Below are positions 10,105 to 19,681 of a DNA stretch of 64,000 nt, piece after piece. Location: assembly GCF_014197265.1 (NCBI RefSeq), contig NZ_JACIFH010000001.1, positions 992,001 through 1,056,000 of the forward strand, read 5' to 3'. The stretch comes from Microbacterium invictum (GTDB lineage: Bacteria > Actinomycetota > Actinomycetes > Actinomycetales > Microbacteriaceae). Numbering within the stretch: position 1 is the stretch's first letter; every line of letters begins with the position of its first letter. The position numbers and the translations under genes were made by a program. The notes beneath the pieces are model-generated. The model was not told the DNA's origin. It was given only the letters and a program-made list of their open reading frames with translations, and did no database searches.

Positions 10105-10548
10105 ATGTTTTTCGCAACGACGCAGCAGACCACTGAGCAGGCCGGCGGCTTCGCCGGATTCTTCGCGCAGTACGGGCTCATGCTCATGCTGCTGGTCCTC
10201 ATCGTCTTCATGTTCTGGAGCTCGCGCCGGCGCCAGAAGAAGGTGAAGGCCGAACAGGAGTCAAAGGCCCGCCAGCTCCTCCCCGGTGTGAAGGTGCTCC
10301 TGCAGGGCGGTCTGTACGGCACGCTGGTCGAGTACGACGCCGAAGACCTCTCCAAGTCCGCACGCGTGGAGCTCGCCCCCGGCGTCGAGATCGAGGTGCA
10401 CAGCCAGTCGATCCTCCGTGTCGTGGAGCCCGAAGACACCACCGTGCCGATGGACGACGCCCCGGCAATCGATGACGCCATCGCCGACGAGCCTGCTGCT
10501 GCGGCCGACACCACGACCCCCGACGCGGACGACAAGCCCCAGGCCTGA
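10105..10548 (+). CDS. yajC: preprotein translocase subunit YajC
   Basis: A small membrane partner of SecDF that assists the SecYEG channel. It has 147 residues from this start. One membrane helix lies at about residues 22-40 (YGLMLMLLVLIVFMFW), followed by a basic RRRQKKVKA stretch and a cytoplasmic domain with LLPGVKVLLQGGLYGTLVEY. The C-terminal tail is long, Asp/Ala-rich and probably disordered. The ATG at 10105 is preferred, with AAAGGTG upstream; an in-frame GTG at 10084 would add seven residues without a ribosome site. It is followed by secD and secF. Confidence 0.9.
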   Translation: MFFATTQQTTEQAGGFAGFFAQYGLMLMLLVLIVFMFWSSRRRQKKVKAEQESKARQLLPGVKVLLQGGLYGTLVEYDAEDLSKSARVELAPGVEIEVHSQSILRVVEPEDTTVPMDDAPAIDDAIADEPAAAADTTTPDADDKPQA

Positions 10549-10589
10549 TCCACCACCGCGTCGCGGTGCTCGAAGAAAGCTGACCCTCC

Positions 10590-12308
10590 GTGGCCACACC
10601 CACCCCCGTTCGCCATGCCTGGCGTGCCCTGACCGGCCTGCTCGCGCTGACCGTGGTGCTGTTCGGCATCAATGCGCTGGGCGTCTATGTGTTCCAGGAG
10701 AGCTCGTGGACACCCGAGCTCGCGCTCGACCTGCAGGGTGGCACGCAGATCGTCCTCGAGGCGCAGACGCCCGACGGTGCCGCTCCATCGAGCGAGCAGA
10801 TGGAACAGGCCGCCGCGATCATCCGTCAGCGTGTCGACGCGTCCGGTGTCGGCGAGGCCGACATCGCCACGCAGGCCGGCAACCAGATCGTCGTGCAGAT
10901 CCCGGGTGAGGCCGACGAAGAGACGCGCAACCGCATCGAGGCGTCGGCTCAGCTCCAACTGCGCGCGGTGATCTTCACCTCGGCCGCTGCAACCTCGTAC
11001 GTCGGCGAGGACGGCAACGAGACGCCGTACCCGACGCCCGATCCGACGCTCAACGCGACCCCGACGGCCGCCCCCACGGACGGCAGCGACCCCAACTGGG
11101 TGACCGACGCGCTCTACGCCGAGTTCCTTGCGTACGACTGCAGCGACCCGGCCAACGATCCGGCATCAGAACCCGCCGATCAGCCGCTGATCGCGTGTGA
11201 CGACACCAACACCCAGAAGTACATCCTGGGCCCGGTCGAGCTCGACGGCTCGTCGATCACCGATGCGTCGTTCGGCGTCAACAGTCAGAACGGCCAGGTG
11301 GCGGTCAACATCGTCTTCGACGCCGAGGGCACCCAGACGTTCGGCGAGATCAGCCAGCGCCTGTACGGAAAGGACGCTCCGCAGAACCAGTTCGCGTTCG
11401 TCCTCGACGGCGTCATCCTGTCGGCTCCGTCCATGAACGCGGTGATTCTCGACGGCAAACCGCAGATCACCGGAAACTTCACTCAGGAGACGGCGAAGGT
11501 TCTCGCCGACCAGCTCAAGTACGGCGCGCTGCCGCTCAGCTTCGAGGTGCAGAGCAGCAACACGATCTCGGCGACCCTCGGCTCGCAACAGCTGCAGATC
11601 GGCCTGATCGCCGGTCTCATCGGCCTGGCCCTGGTCGCGCTGTACTCGCTGATCGTGTACCGCGCGCTGGGCTTCGTGATCATCGCCTCGCTGGTCGTGA
11701 TGGGTGTGCTCACCTACATCACGCTGTGCATCCTGGCCTGGCGCATGGGCTTCCGCCTGTCGCTGGCCGGCGTCGCGGGGCTGATCGTGACCATCGGGTT
11801 CACGGCCGACTCGTTCATCGTGTACTTCGAGCGAATACGAGATGAGCTGCGCGACGGCAAGTCCATCACCAGCGCGGTCGAAGACGGCTGGGGTCGCGCG
11901 AAGCGGACGATCTACATCTCCAAGTCGATCAACATCCTGGCCGCGGTCGTGCTGTACATCCTGGCCGACGCCACGGTGAAGGGCTTCGCGTTCACGCTGG
12001 GGCTGACGACCGTGATCGACATCCTGATCTTCATCCTGTTCACCCACCCGGTGCTGCAGCTGCTCGCGCGGACCCGGTTCTTCGGGGGCGGGCACCCGCT
12101 GTCGGGCCTCGATCCCGACGCGCTCGGCGCCGTCTACCGCGGCCGTGCGCAGTTCCGCGCGCCGGTCGCCGCGACAGCAGCGAAGGGCTCGGCCGCTCGC
12201 CGCGCAGGCCGCTCGCGCGGCGAGGCGGAACGGCGTCAGACCATCGCCGAGCGCAAGCTCGCCGAGCAGAGTTCGAATAGCCGCTCGACCACGGAGGGAG
12301 ACGACTGA
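10590..12308 (+). CDS. secD: protein translocase subunit SecD
   Basis: Uses the proton gradient to pull exported proteins through SecYEG. It has 572 residues. The first membrane helix is at about 10-30, followed by the family motif LDLQGGTQIVLEA. A large extracellular P1 domain follows, then five membrane helices from about residue 330, with GFTADSFIVYFERIRDEL as the conserved SecDF segment. Two features are lineage-type: a Pro/Asp/Thr-rich insert with two cysteines at about residues 131-207, and a basic C-terminal cytoplasmic tail. It overlaps the secF start by one base (TGATG). Confidence 0.96.
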   Translation: MATPTPVRHAWRALTGLLALTVVLFGINALGVYVFQESSWTPELALDLQGGTQIVLEAQTPDGAAPSSEQMEQAAAIIRQRVDASGVGEADIATQAGNQIVVQIPGEADEETRNRIEASAQLQLRAVIFTSAAATSYVGEDGNETPYPTPDPTLNATPTAAPTDGSDPNWVTDALYAEFLAYDCSDPANDPASEPADQPLIACDDTNTQKYILGPVELDGSSITDASFGVNSQNGQVAVNIVFDAEGTQTFGEISQRLYGKDAPQNQFAFVLDGVILSAPSMNAVILDGKPQITGNFTQETAKVLADQLKYGALPLSFEVQSSNTISATLGSQQLQIGLIAGLIGLALVALYSLIVYRALGFVIIASLVVMGVLTYITLCILAWRMGFRLSLAGVAGLIVTIGFTADSFIVYFERIRDELRDGKSITSAVEDGWGRAKRTIYISKSINILAAVVLYILADATVKGFAFTLGLTTVIDILIFILFTHPVLQLLARTRFFGGGHPLSGLDPDALGAVYRGRAQFRAPVAATAAKGSAARRAGRSRGEAERRQTIAERKLAEQSSNSRSTTEGDD

Positions 12309-13297
12309 TGGGCGCCATGAGTGATTTCGGCAACAACCTCTACACCGGCAAGACGTCCTTCCCGTTCGTCGGGCGACGCAAGCTCTGGTTCCTCATCGCC
12401 GCGATCCTGGTGATCGGCTCGGCGCTGGTTCCGCTGTTCCGTCCGATCGAGTTCTCCATCGAGTTCACCGGCGGCTCGCAGTTCACCGTGAACGACGTCG
12501 CGAACCCCGACCAGGCGGCCGCCACCGAGGCCGTGCAGTCGGTCGTGCCAGGAGCCACGACGAAGGTCACCACCATCGGCGAGGACGCCGTGCGCGTGCA
12601 GACCGACCAGATGTCCAACGCCGAGACGCGCGATGTGACCGCCGCTCTGGCCGAGACCTTCGACGTGCCGCTCGACCAGGTCAGCGCCTCGTTCATCGGC
12701 CCGAGCTGGGGCCAGGACGTCACCCGTCAGTCGCTGTGGGGCCTGGCGATCTTCCTCGCGCTGACCTTCATGATCCTCGCGATCTACTTCCGCACGTGGA
12801 AGATGTCCGTCGCGGCGATCATCGGCCTGCTCGATGTGCTCATCATCACGATCGGCGTCTATGCGCTGTGCGGGTTCGAGATCTCACCGGCGGCGGTGAT
12901 CGGGTTCCTGACGATCCTGTCGTATTCGCTCTATGACACGACGGTCGTATTCGACAAGATCCGTGAGAACACGCACGAGGACGGCGAGCAGTCCGGCCGG
13001 ACCTTCGGCGAGTCGGTGAACCTGGCGGTCAACCAGACGCTGGTGCGCTCGATCAACACGACGGTGGTCGCGGCTCTGCCGACGGGCGCCATCCTGTTCA
13101 TCGGCGCGCTGTGGCTCGGTGCGCAGACGCTGACCGACATCTCGCTGTCGATCTTCGTCGGAACGATCGTCGCCGCGTACTCGACACTGTTCGTGGCCGC
13201 GCCGCTGTTCTCGTTCATGCGGGAGGGCGAGCCCGACATGAAGGCTCGCGACGCGCGCGTGCTGGCGTCGCGCGAGCGCGCCGCCGTCACGGCCTGA
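12308..13297 (+). CDS. secF: protein translocase subunit SecF
   Basis: Partner of SecD in the SecDF secretion motor. It has 329 residues. A first membrane helix is at about residues 23-42, followed by EFTGGSQFTV, then a cluster of five helices from about 140. The signature YSLYDTTVVFDKIREN sits near residue 207. ATG at 12308 is preceded by CGGAGGGAG; a second in-frame ATG three codons later is also possible. The gene ends 60 bases before rel, which has its own promoter. Confidence 0.96.
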   Translation: MGAMSDFGNNLYTGKTSFPFVGRRKLWFLIAAILVIGSALVPLFRPIEFSIEFTGGSQFTVNDVANPDQAAATEAVQSVVPGATTKVTTIGEDAVRVQTDQMSNAETRDVTAALAETFDVPLDQVSASFIGPSWGQDVTRQSLWGLAIFLALTFMILAIYFRTWKMSVAAIIGLLDVLIITIGVYALCGFEISPAAVIGFLTILSYSLYDTTVVFDKIRENTHEDGEQSGRTFGESVNLAVNQTLVRSINTTVVAALPTGAILFIGALWLGAQTLTDISLSIFVGTIVAAYSTLFVAAPLFSFMREGEPDMKARDARVLASRERAAVTA

Positions 13298-13321
13298 CGA
13301 GGCCGCCACCGCCTGCGGGCG

Positions 13322-13327
13322 TAGGAT
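13322..13327 (+). promoter_or_regulatory. -10 box for rel
   Basis: TAGGAT in the 60-base gap after secF. A start near 13334 would give a leader of about 24 bases that includes GCGGAGGTGA before the rel ATG. Confidence 0.55.
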
Positions 13328-13357
13328 TGAGAAGTTCTGCAGAGCGGAGGTGACCGG

Positions 13358-15622
13358 ATGGCCGAGACGGCTCCTGCGTCGACCCCGCCCGCCCAGAGTT
13401 CGTCACTGCGCCGTCTCGTCCCGCGCATCTTCTCGCGCGCTCCGTCACGCGACGGCATCGAGCAGCTGACGCGCACTGTGCGCACGCACCACCCGAAGGG
13501 CGACACCGCGCTGATCGAGCGCGCATACACCGTGGCGGCGCGCGCCCATGCGTCGCAGAAGCGTCAGAGCGGTGAGCCCTACATCACCCACCCTCTCGCG
13601 GTGGCGCAGATCCTCGCCGAGCTCGGACTCGGACCGCGTGCGATCGCCGCGGCGCTGCTGCACGACACGGTCGAAGACACCGACTACGGCCTCGATCAGC
13701 TCACCGACGAGTTCGGCGACGAAGTCGCGATGCTCGTCGACGGCGTCACCAAGCTCGACAAGGTCAAGTACGGCGACGCCGCCCAGGCCGAGACCGTGCG
13801 CAAGATGATCGTGGCCATGTCCAAGGACATCCGCGTGCTGCTGATCAAGCTCGCCGACCGGCTGCACAACGCGCGCACGTGGGGCTTCGTGCCGCCCGAG
13901 AAGGCGTCGAAGAAGGCGACCGAGACCCTCGAGATATACGCGCCCCTGGCCAACCGCCTCGGCATCCAGGCGATCAAGAACGAGCTCGAGGATCTCTCTT
14001 TCGCGGTCCTGCACCCCAAGCTCTACGCGGAGATCGACAGCCTCGTCAAGCAGCGCACGCCGCAGCGCGAGCAGTACGTGCAGTCGGTCATCGAGGCGGT
14101 GGAGTCGGACCTGCGCGAACTCCGCCTCCGCGGTCGGGTGATGGGTCGACCCAAGCAGCTGTACTCCGTGTACCAGAAGATGGTGGTGCGCGGCCGCGAG
14201 TTCGACGACATCTACGACCTCATCGGCATCCGCGTCCTCGTGGGCACGGTGCGCGACTGCTACGCGGTCCTGGGCGCCATCCATGCCCGATGGACACCGC
14301 TGCCGGGCCGGTTCAAGGACTACATCGCCACGCCGAAGTTCAACCTCTACCAGTCGCTGCACACGACCGTGATCGGCCCCGGCGGTCGCACCGTCGAGAT
14401 CCAGATCCGCACGAACGAGATGCACCAGCAGGCCGAGTACGGCGTCGCGGCGCATTGGAAGTACAAGGAGGGCGTCAACGGCGGCAAGGGCGACGCCAAG
14501 AGCGCTGACACCGACATGGCGTGGCTGGCGCACATCTCGGACTGGCAGGCCGAGACGGCCGACCCGGGGGAGTTCCTCGACTCGCTGCGTTTCGAGATCG
14601 GCGCCAAAGAGGTCTACGTCTTCACCCCGAAGGGCCGGGTCATCGGGCTGCCTGCCGGCGCCACACCCGTCGACTTCGCCTACGCCGTGCACACCGAGGT
14701 CGGCCATCGCACCATGGGCGCCAAGGTCAACGGACGGCTCGTGCCGCTCGAGTCCGGACTGCACTCCGGCGATGTGGTGGAAGTGTTCACCTCGAAGAAC
14801 CCCGACGCCGGCCCGAGCCAGGACTGGCTCAGCTTCGTCAAGAGCACGCGGGCGCGCAGCAAGATCCGCGGCTGGTTCACGAAGGAGCGTCGCGAAGAGG
14901 CGGTCGAGCAGGGCAAGGATGCCATCGCGCGCGCCATGCGCCGGCAGAACCTCCCGCTGCAGCGCCTGATGAACCAGGATTCGTTCACCGAGGTGGCCCA
15001 CCAACTGCGGTATGAGGATGTCACCGCCCTGTACGCAGCCGTAGGCGAAGGCCACGTGTCGACCCAGTCGGTGATCGAGAAGGTCAGCGCCCTCGTCGCC
15101 GCGCATGAGGACACCTCCACCGGTGCGATCACGCTGCCGCCGCTCGGGCGTCAGCGTGCCCCTCGGGCCGGCGACTCGGGCGTGCTCGTCCGCGGCGCCG
15201 ACGACATCCTCGTCAAGCTCGCGAAGTGCTGCACGCCGGTGCCCGGCGACGAGATCGTCGGGTTCGTCACCCGGGGCAGCGGCGTCTCGGTGCACCGCGC
15301 GGACTGCACGAACGTGCGGTCGCTCAAGTCCGACCCGGAACGCATGATCGACGTGACCTGGGCGCCGACTTCGAAGAGCATCTTCCTGGTGCAGATCCAG
15401 GTCGAGGCGCTCGATCGGTCGGGGCTGCTCAGCGACGTCACCCGTGTGCTCAGCGAGCACCACGTGAACATCCTGTCGGCGAGCGTGTCCACCTCGAATG
15501 ACCGTCTGGCGATCAGCCGGTTCGTCTTCGAGATGGGCGACACGGTGCACCTCGACCGCGTCCTCAACGCCGTCCGCCGCATCGACGCCGTCTATGACGT
15601 CTACCGCGTCACCACTTCCTGA
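13358..15622 (+). CDS. rel: bifunctional (p)ppGpp synthetase/hydrolase Rel
   Basis: Makes and degrades the alarmone (p)ppGpp. It has 754 residues. An HD hydrolase domain shows LLHDTVEDT near residue 107, so the hydrolase half looks intact. The synthetase domain has [19 protein letters not shown] near residue 320. The TGS domain has [24 protein letters not shown] near 425, a zinc-finger/helical region contains [15 protein letters not shown], and a C-terminal ACT domain follows from about 675. A secDF-rel order is also seen in mycobacteria. Its 3' end overlaps the convergent AbiEi-like gene by 22 bases. Confidence 0.97.
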   Translation: MAETAPASTPPAQSSSLRRLVPRIFSRAPSRDGIEQLTRTVRTHHPKGDTALIERAYTVAARAHASQKRQSGEPYITHPLAVAQILAELGLGPRAIAAALLHDTVEDTDYGLDQLTDEFGDEVAMLVDGVTKLDKVKYGDAAQAETVRKMIVAMSKDIRVLLIKLADRLHNARTWGFVPPEKASKKATETLEIYAPLANRLGIQAIKNELEDLSFAVLHPKLYAEIDSLVKQRTPQREQYVQSVIEAVESDLRELRLRGRVMGRPKQLYSVYQKMVVRGREFDDIYDLIGIRVLVGTVRDCYAVLGAIHARWTPLPGRFKDYIATPKFNLYQSLHTTVIGPGGRTVEIQIRTNEMHQQAEYGVAAHWKYKEGVNGGKGDAKSADTDMAWLAHISDWQAETADPGEFLDSLRFEIGAKEVYVFTPKGRVIGLPAGATPVDFAYAVHTEVGHRTMGAKVNGRLVPLESGLHSGDVVEVFTSKNPDAGPSQDWLSFVKSTRARSKIRGWFTKERREEAVEQGKDAIARAMRRQNLPLQRLMNQDSFTEVAHQLRYEDVTALYAAVGEGHVSTQSVIEKVSALVAAHEDTSTGAITLPPLGRQRAPRAGDSGVLVRGADDILVKLAKCCTPVPGDEIVGFVTRGSGVSVHRADCTNVRSLKSDPERMIDVTWAPTSKSIFLVQIQVEALDRSGLLSDVTRVLSEHHVNILSASVSTSNDRLAISRFVFEMGDTVHLDRVLNAVRRIDAVYDVYRVTTS

Positions 15623-16155
15623 CGCTCGCGCAGATAGGCCAGCGCGGGACGCTTGTAGTGGACGGGCCGCGCCCGCTCCAGCCATGCGATGGCGGCCGGG
15701 ATCAGCTCGGGCCGCCACGCGCACATCGCTTCGACGGTGTCGGGTGCGGCCGCAGCATGCCCGACGACCTCGCGCACGAGGTCGACGAGGGTGCGCACCG
15801 GGGTCGCCGTGGCCAGCCCGGAGATGCGCGTGCTGTCGCCGGGCGGCAGGCGCTGATCGCGATAGTGCACGCGGCTGCCCACGACGTAGGGAATGCGGTG
15901 CGCGGTCACCCGCTGCACGAAGTGCGGCGTCGGGGGATCGGCGATCGCCCCGTGCACCCACGCCGCGGACTCGTGCGTGACGGCCAGGGAGTCGCGGACG
16001 AACGTGCGCAGCGAGGCCGCGCGCAGCTCGCGGGTCTCCACCGCGTCGGCCGGCATGAACCCTTCACCGATCTCGACGAGGTCGCCGTCGAGTCGTGCGG
16101 CGGTCAGCTCAGCGGTTGACAGGCGATCGCCGGCGAAGTACAGGAACGGCCACAT
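15601..16155 (-). CDS. AbiEi-like (type IV antitoxin C-terminal-like) protein, orphan
   Basis: A 184-residue protein. The middle carries [12 protein letters not shown] near residue 60 and [18 protein letters not shown] near residue 120. This spacing is typical of the actinobacterial 'AbiEi antitoxin' family proteins, often annotated with DUF559-type partners. The N-terminal winged helix usual in AbiEi is short or absent here. No AbiEii-like nucleotidyltransferase toxin is adjacent, so a toxin-antitoxin role is not supported. The last 22 bases overlap the rel 3' end on the opposite strand. Assignment is by pattern only and moderate. Confidence 0.7.
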   Translation of the reverse strand: MWPFLYFAGDRLSTAELTAARLDGDLVEIGEGFMPADAVETRELRAASLRTFVRDSLAVTHESAAWVHGAIADPPTPHFVQRVTAHRIPYVVGSRVHYRDQRLPPGDSTRISGLATATPVRTLVDLVREVVGHAAAAPDTVEAMCAWRPELIPAAIAWLERARPVHYKRPALAYLRERQEVVTR

Positions 16156-16251
16156 GGTGGCAGTGTGCCGTACGGGCGTGCGGCACCGGCATCCATCAGC
16201 CGAAATGTGGACAGATCACGGCTGTCGCCCTGCCTGGGGAGGAGGCCCCGA

Positions 16252-17805
16252 TCAGCCGCCGAGCGCCTTGAGCCAGCCGCGTCGTGCCTCGAGCGCGTCC
16301 TTCGCCTTCGCGATCTTCGCCTTGTCCTTGGACTTCTCGGCTTCGGCCAGTTCGTCCTCGAGCTTTGTGATCGCGTCGTGCAGCTGAGAGGTCATGTCGT
16401 TCTGCCGAGCCTTGGTCTCGGGGTTGTTCGACTTCCACTCCGACTCCTCGCGCGTCTTGACGGCCTGCTCGATCTTGCGCAACTGGTCGTCGAGGCCACG
16501 TTCGGTGTCCCGCGGGAATACGCGGCCGATGTCGTCCCAGCGGCGCTGGATGCCGGTGAGGAGCGTGCGCGCCTTGGTGGTGTCCCTCTCCTTCGAGATG
16601 CCCGCGGCTTCGGTCAGCAGGGCCTGCTTGGCCTCGATCTTCTCCTTGGAGGCTTCGACCTCGGCGGTCTCGCGGTCGGCGCGGGCGCCGTAGAGCGCGT
16701 CGCCGGCGGCCTTGAACCGCGCCCAGAGGGCATCGTCGGCCTTCTTGCCGGCCCGGCCGGTGGTCTTCCACTGGTCGAGCAGGTCACGGTAGGTGCCGAT
16801 GCCGTCCTCGCCGCGGGGGGCGAGTGCTTCGGCGCGCTCGATGAGGCGGGTCTTCGCATCGCGGGCGCCCTTGTGCTGCTCGTCGAGGCTCGAGTAGAAC
16901 TCGCGACGGTGCTTGTCGATGATCGAGCGCGCATCGCGGAATCGCTTCCACAGCTGCTGGCCGACCGACTTGGGCAGGCGTGGGCCCGTGCTCTGGTGGC
17001 TCTGCCACTGCTCGAACAGCGAGGTGACTTCGGCGGTGGTCTGCTTCCACTGGATCGACTTCGGGTCACGGGCCGCGATCGCCTCGATGCGCTCCACCAC
17101 CTGGGTGCGCTCGGCGATCGCCGCTTCGACGGCCTCACGCTGGGCCTGGGCCTCTTCGGCAGTCGCCTCGGTGAGCTGCTCTTCGAGGGCGGTCAGGCGG
17201 CCTTCGAGCGCGGCGAGATCGCCGACGGCCATCGCACCGGTGACACGCTCGCGCACGGCCCCCGCCGTGGATCGGAGATCGGATGCCGCTGCGCCGCCGC
17301 GACGATGGCGCGCTTCGAGCAGGGTCACCTCGCCGGCCAGGTCGGCGTACTTCCGCTCGAAGTAGGCGAGTGCTTCGGCGGGGGTCCCATCCGGGTACTG
17401 CCCGACGACGCGCCACTGGTCACCCTCGCGCACCGAGACCGTGCCGTCGTCGTCGACGCGACCCCAGGGCTCGCCGTCACTCGCGGCTGCGGGAGCCGCT
17501 GCGGCGCCGGGGACCGGCGCGGGCCTGGGCGACGGCGTCGGCATGGGGCGCGGCATCGGCCGCGGCACAGCGGCCGGGGTGGGCGCGGGAACGGCAGGGA
17601 TCTCGGGTGCGGCTTCCGCGGCAACCTCGGGCAGCATCTCGGGCTCGGCAGCCGGGGATGTCACCTCGGCATCCGGATCCGGCGTCACCTCGGCATCCGT
17701 GTCCACTGCTGCGTCAGCGGCCGTGCCGGGGGTCGGGTCGGAGACCTGCTCGGGAGCGTCCTCGGGGACGGTCTCAACGGGTTCGGGAGTGGTGTCAGAA
17801 GTCAC
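16252..17805 (-). CDS. DUF349 domain-containing coiled-coil protein
   Basis: A 517-residue protein. Residues 1 to about 130 are acidic, Pro/Ala-rich and probably disordered. The rest is helical with several DUF349 repeats, recognisable by the W-x-x-x-G/LW-x-x-F pattern: LFEQWQSHQS, LLDQWKTTGRAG followed by LWARFKAAGDALY, and RRWDDIGRVFPRD. The C-terminus is a charged coiled coil (KLEDELAEAEKSKDKAKIAK). GTG at 17805 follows CGAGGTG; another in-frame GTG lies three codons upstream. The family's function is not established. It follows the small membrane-protein gene on the same strand after 67 bases and may share its transcript. Confidence 0.88.
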   Translation of the reverse strand: MTSDTTPEPVETVPEDAPEQVSDPTPGTAADAAVDTDAEVTPDPDAEVTSPAAEPEMLPEVAAEAAPEIPAVPAPTPAAVPRPMPRPMPTPSPRPAPVPGAAAAPAAASDGEPWGRVDDDGTVSVREGDQWRVVGQYPDGTPAEALAYFERKYADLAGEVTLLEARHRRGGAAASDLRSTAGAVRERVTGAMAVGDLAALEGRLTALEEQLTEATAEEAQAQREAVEAAIAERTQVVERIEAIAARDPKSIQWKQTTAEVTSLFEQWQSHQSTGPRLPKSVGQQLWKRFRDARSIIDKHRREFYSSLDEQHKGARDAKTRLIERAEALAPRGEDGIGTYRDLLDQWKTTGRAGKKADDALWARFKAAGDALYGARADRETAEVEASKEKIEAKQALLTEAAGISKERDTTKARTLLTGIQRRWDDIGRVFPRDTERGLDDQLRKIEQAVKTREESEWKSNNPETKARQNDMTSQLHDAITKLEDELAEAEKSKDKAKIAKAKDALEARRGWLKALGG

Positions 17806-17872
17806 GGATTGCACCTCGTCGCGGCGCACGCCGCATGGGGGTTCGGTCGGCTCACAGCCTAGTACGGACCGT

Positions 17873-18226
17873 TCAGGGCGTAGGTGTGGGCGTCGGGCTG
17901 GTCGTGTCGGTGGGATCGGGTGTCGGGCCCGCTGTGTCGGTCGGCTCCGGCGTCGCCGAGTCGGTGGGCTCCGGGGTCGCGGTCTCGGTCGGTGCCGGCG
18001 TCTGGGTCGACGTCGGTGCCGGCTCGGGTGTGCCGGGCCCCACATTGAAGTAGGCCCACTGGCCGCCCATGATCGCCAGGATGAGGATGCCGCCGCCGAC
18101 ACCCGCGATCACGTTGTCGCGCGTGCGCCGCTTCACTGTGCCCTCGTGGAACTCCTGGCGCGCCCGGTAGAGCCTCGCCCGTTCGCTCGCCGCGCGCGCG
18201 TCCTTCTTGCCTGCACCCGTCGCCAC
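17873..18226 (-). CDS. small single-pass membrane protein with Pro/Thr-rich extracellular tail
   Basis: A 117-residue protein of unknown function. A basic cytoplasmic start (RARLYRARQEFHEGTVKRR), a glycine-rich membrane helix at about residues 40-60, then a tail of Thr-Pro-Glu-Pro-Thr-Asp repeats to the end, probably spanning the cell wall and possibly glycosylated. GTG at 18226 has a near-perfect AAGGAGGT 3 bases upstream, a closer spacing than usual. It is divergent from rarA. The repeat DNA at 17880-18030 is low-complexity codon repetition. Confidence 0.8.
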   Translation of the reverse strand: MATGAGKKDARAASERARLYRARQEFHEGTVKRRTRDNVIAGVGGGILILAIMGGQWAYFNVGPGTPEPAPTSTQTPAPTETATPEPTDSATPEPTDTAGPTPDPTDTTSPTPTPTP

Positions 18227-18320
18227 GGGACCTCCTTCGATTCCCGGTACTCCGGGGCGTGAATGAGCCTACGGCGCGGGCGGGGTGGTGGCCAAACGGA
18301 CCGGGGTCGGCGGGTGCGTC

Positions 18321-18326
18321 TAGCCT
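18321..18326 (+). promoter_or_regulatory. -10 box for rarA, predicted leaderless transcript
   Basis: TAGCCT ends 6 bases before the rarA GTG, placing +1 on the start codon. Confidence 0.6.
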
Positions 18327-18332
18327 GGACGG

Positions 18333-19646
18333 GTGACCGAATCCGCCGCGCTCTTCCGAGGGCAGACCCCGCTGGCGGTGCGCATGCGTCCGGTCTCGCT
18401 CGACGAGGTCGCCGGGCAGTCCCATCTGCTCAGGCCCGGGTCTCCCCTGATCGGGCTGGCGAATCCGGATGCCGGGGGCAGGACTGCGGTGTCGGTCATC
18501 CTCTGGGGCCCGCCGGGAACCGGCAAGACCACACTCGCCCAGGCGATCGCCCGCACCTCTGGTCGCCGCTTCGTCGAACTGTCCGCGGTGACGGCGGGGG
18601 TCAAGGACGTGCGCGAGGTCATGCAGGACGCCATGACGCAGCGCGACATGTACGACGTGTCCACGATCCTGTTCCTCGACGAGATCCACCGCTTCACCAA
18701 GGCGCAGCAGGACGCCCTGCTGCCGGGCGTCGAGAACGGCTGGGTGATCCTGATCGCCGCGACCACCGAGAACCCCTCGTTCTCGGTCATCGCTCCGCTG
18801 CTGTCACGGTCGCTGCTGCTCACTCTGCAGCCGCTCACCGATGACGACCTCGGGCTGCTCATCGACCGCGCGGTCACTGACCCGCGGGGCCTGGCCGGGG
18901 CCATCGAACTCGCGCCCGAAGCGCGTGCCGCGCTGATCCAGCTGGCATCCGGAGACGCACGTCGTGCGCTCACCTCGCTCGAGGCGGCGGCGGCCATGCC
19001 CGACGAGGACTCCGCCGTGATCACCGCCGAGCACGTCGCCCAGGCCGTCGATCGCGCTCTGCTGCGATACGACCGGCAGGGCGACGAGCACTACGACGTC
19101 ATCAGCGCGTTCATCAAGTCGATCCGCGGATCCGATGTGGATGCCGCGATGCACTACCTCGCGCGCATGATCGAGGCGGGGGAGGACCCGCGCTTCATCG
19201 CACGGCGCCTGGTCATCTCAGCCGCGGAGGACATCGGCCTGGCCGATCCGCAGGCGCTCCAGATGGCGGTGGCCGCTGCTGACGCCGTCGCCTTCATCGG
19301 GATGCCGGAGGGCCGCATCCCCCTTGCCGAGGCGACCGCCTACCTGGCGACGACGGCGAAGTCGAATGCGGCCTACATGGCGATCAATCAGGCCGTCGCC
19401 GACGTGCGCGCCGGAGGCTTCGGACGGGTGCCGACCCACCTGCGCGACGCGCACTATCCGGGCGCGAAGCGTCTCGGCCACGGCAAGGGCTACGTCTATC
19501 CGCACGATCTCGACGTCGGCGTCGCCACGCAGCAGTACCTGCCCGACGAACTGCGCGGGAAGCGCTATTACCAGCCCACGGGACGCGGCCTCGAGCGCGA
19601 CATCTCGGCGCGCGTCGAGAAGATCCGCAAGATCCTGGGCGACTGA
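18333..19646 (+). CDS. rarA: replication-associated recombination protein A (RarA/MgsA AAA ATPase)
   Basis: AAA+ ATPase that acts at stalled replication forks, related to clamp loaders and RuvB. It has 437 residues. Near the start is the family motif MRPVSLDEVAGQSHLL. Walker A GPPGTGKTT is near residue 60, Walker B ILFLDEIHRF near 115, sensor 1 ATTENPSF, and the C-terminal tetramerisation region contains ARRLVISAAEDIGLADPQAL and HLRDAHYPGAKRLGHG. GTG at 18333 is set by the leaderless promoter spacing. It is followed by rpsD with a separate promoter. Confidence 0.95.
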   Translation: MTESAALFRGQTPLAVRMRPVSLDEVAGQSHLLRPGSPLIGLANPDAGGRTAVSVILWGPPGTGKTTLAQAIARTSGRRFVELSAVTAGVKDVREVMQDAMTQRDMYDVSTILFLDEIHRFTKAQQDALLPGVENGWVILIAATTENPSFSVIAPLLSRSLLLTLQPLTDDDLGLLIDRAVTDPRGLAGAIELAPEARAALIQLASGDARRALTSLEAAAAMPDEDSAVITAEHVAQAVDRALLRYDRQGDEHYDVISAFIKSIRGSDVDAAMHYLARMIEAGEDPRFIARRLVISAAEDIGLADPQALQMAVAAADAVAFIGMPEGRIPLAEATAYLATTAKSNAAYMAINQAVADVRAGGFGRVPTHLRDAHYPGAKRLGHGKGYVYPHDLDVGVATQQYLPDELRGKRYYQPTGRGLERDISARVEKIRKILGD

Positions 19647-19669
19647 CGGGCACTGCGCCCGCGGTCTGT

Positions 19670-19675
19670 TAGGCT
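19670..19675 (+). promoter_or_regulatory. -10 box for rpsD
   Basis: TAGGCT, 24 bases after the rarA stop and about 150 bases before rpsD. It matches the same TANNNT pattern seen at other genes in this window. Confidence 0.55.
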
Positions 19676-19681
19676 GGAGCG

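Noticed and set aside
13445..15961. Very long open frames on the strand opposite rel, alaS (20869-22680), the SNF2 leader region (30647-33223) and the fmt-rpe region (57839-60763)
   Set aside because: They lie antisense to well-conserved genes and have no family motifs. Long antisense frames are expected in DNA of this GC content because stop codons are rare.
15601..16155. Type IV toxin-antitoxin system
   Set aside because: Only an AbiEi-like protein is present. The neighbours are rel and a DUF349 gene, with no nucleotidyltransferase toxin.
17880..18030. Tandem direct repeats that look CRISPR-like at low resolution
   Set aside because: The units are short and uneven and translate as Thr-Pro-Glu-Pro repeats of a membrane protein tail. 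There are no spacers and no cas genes.
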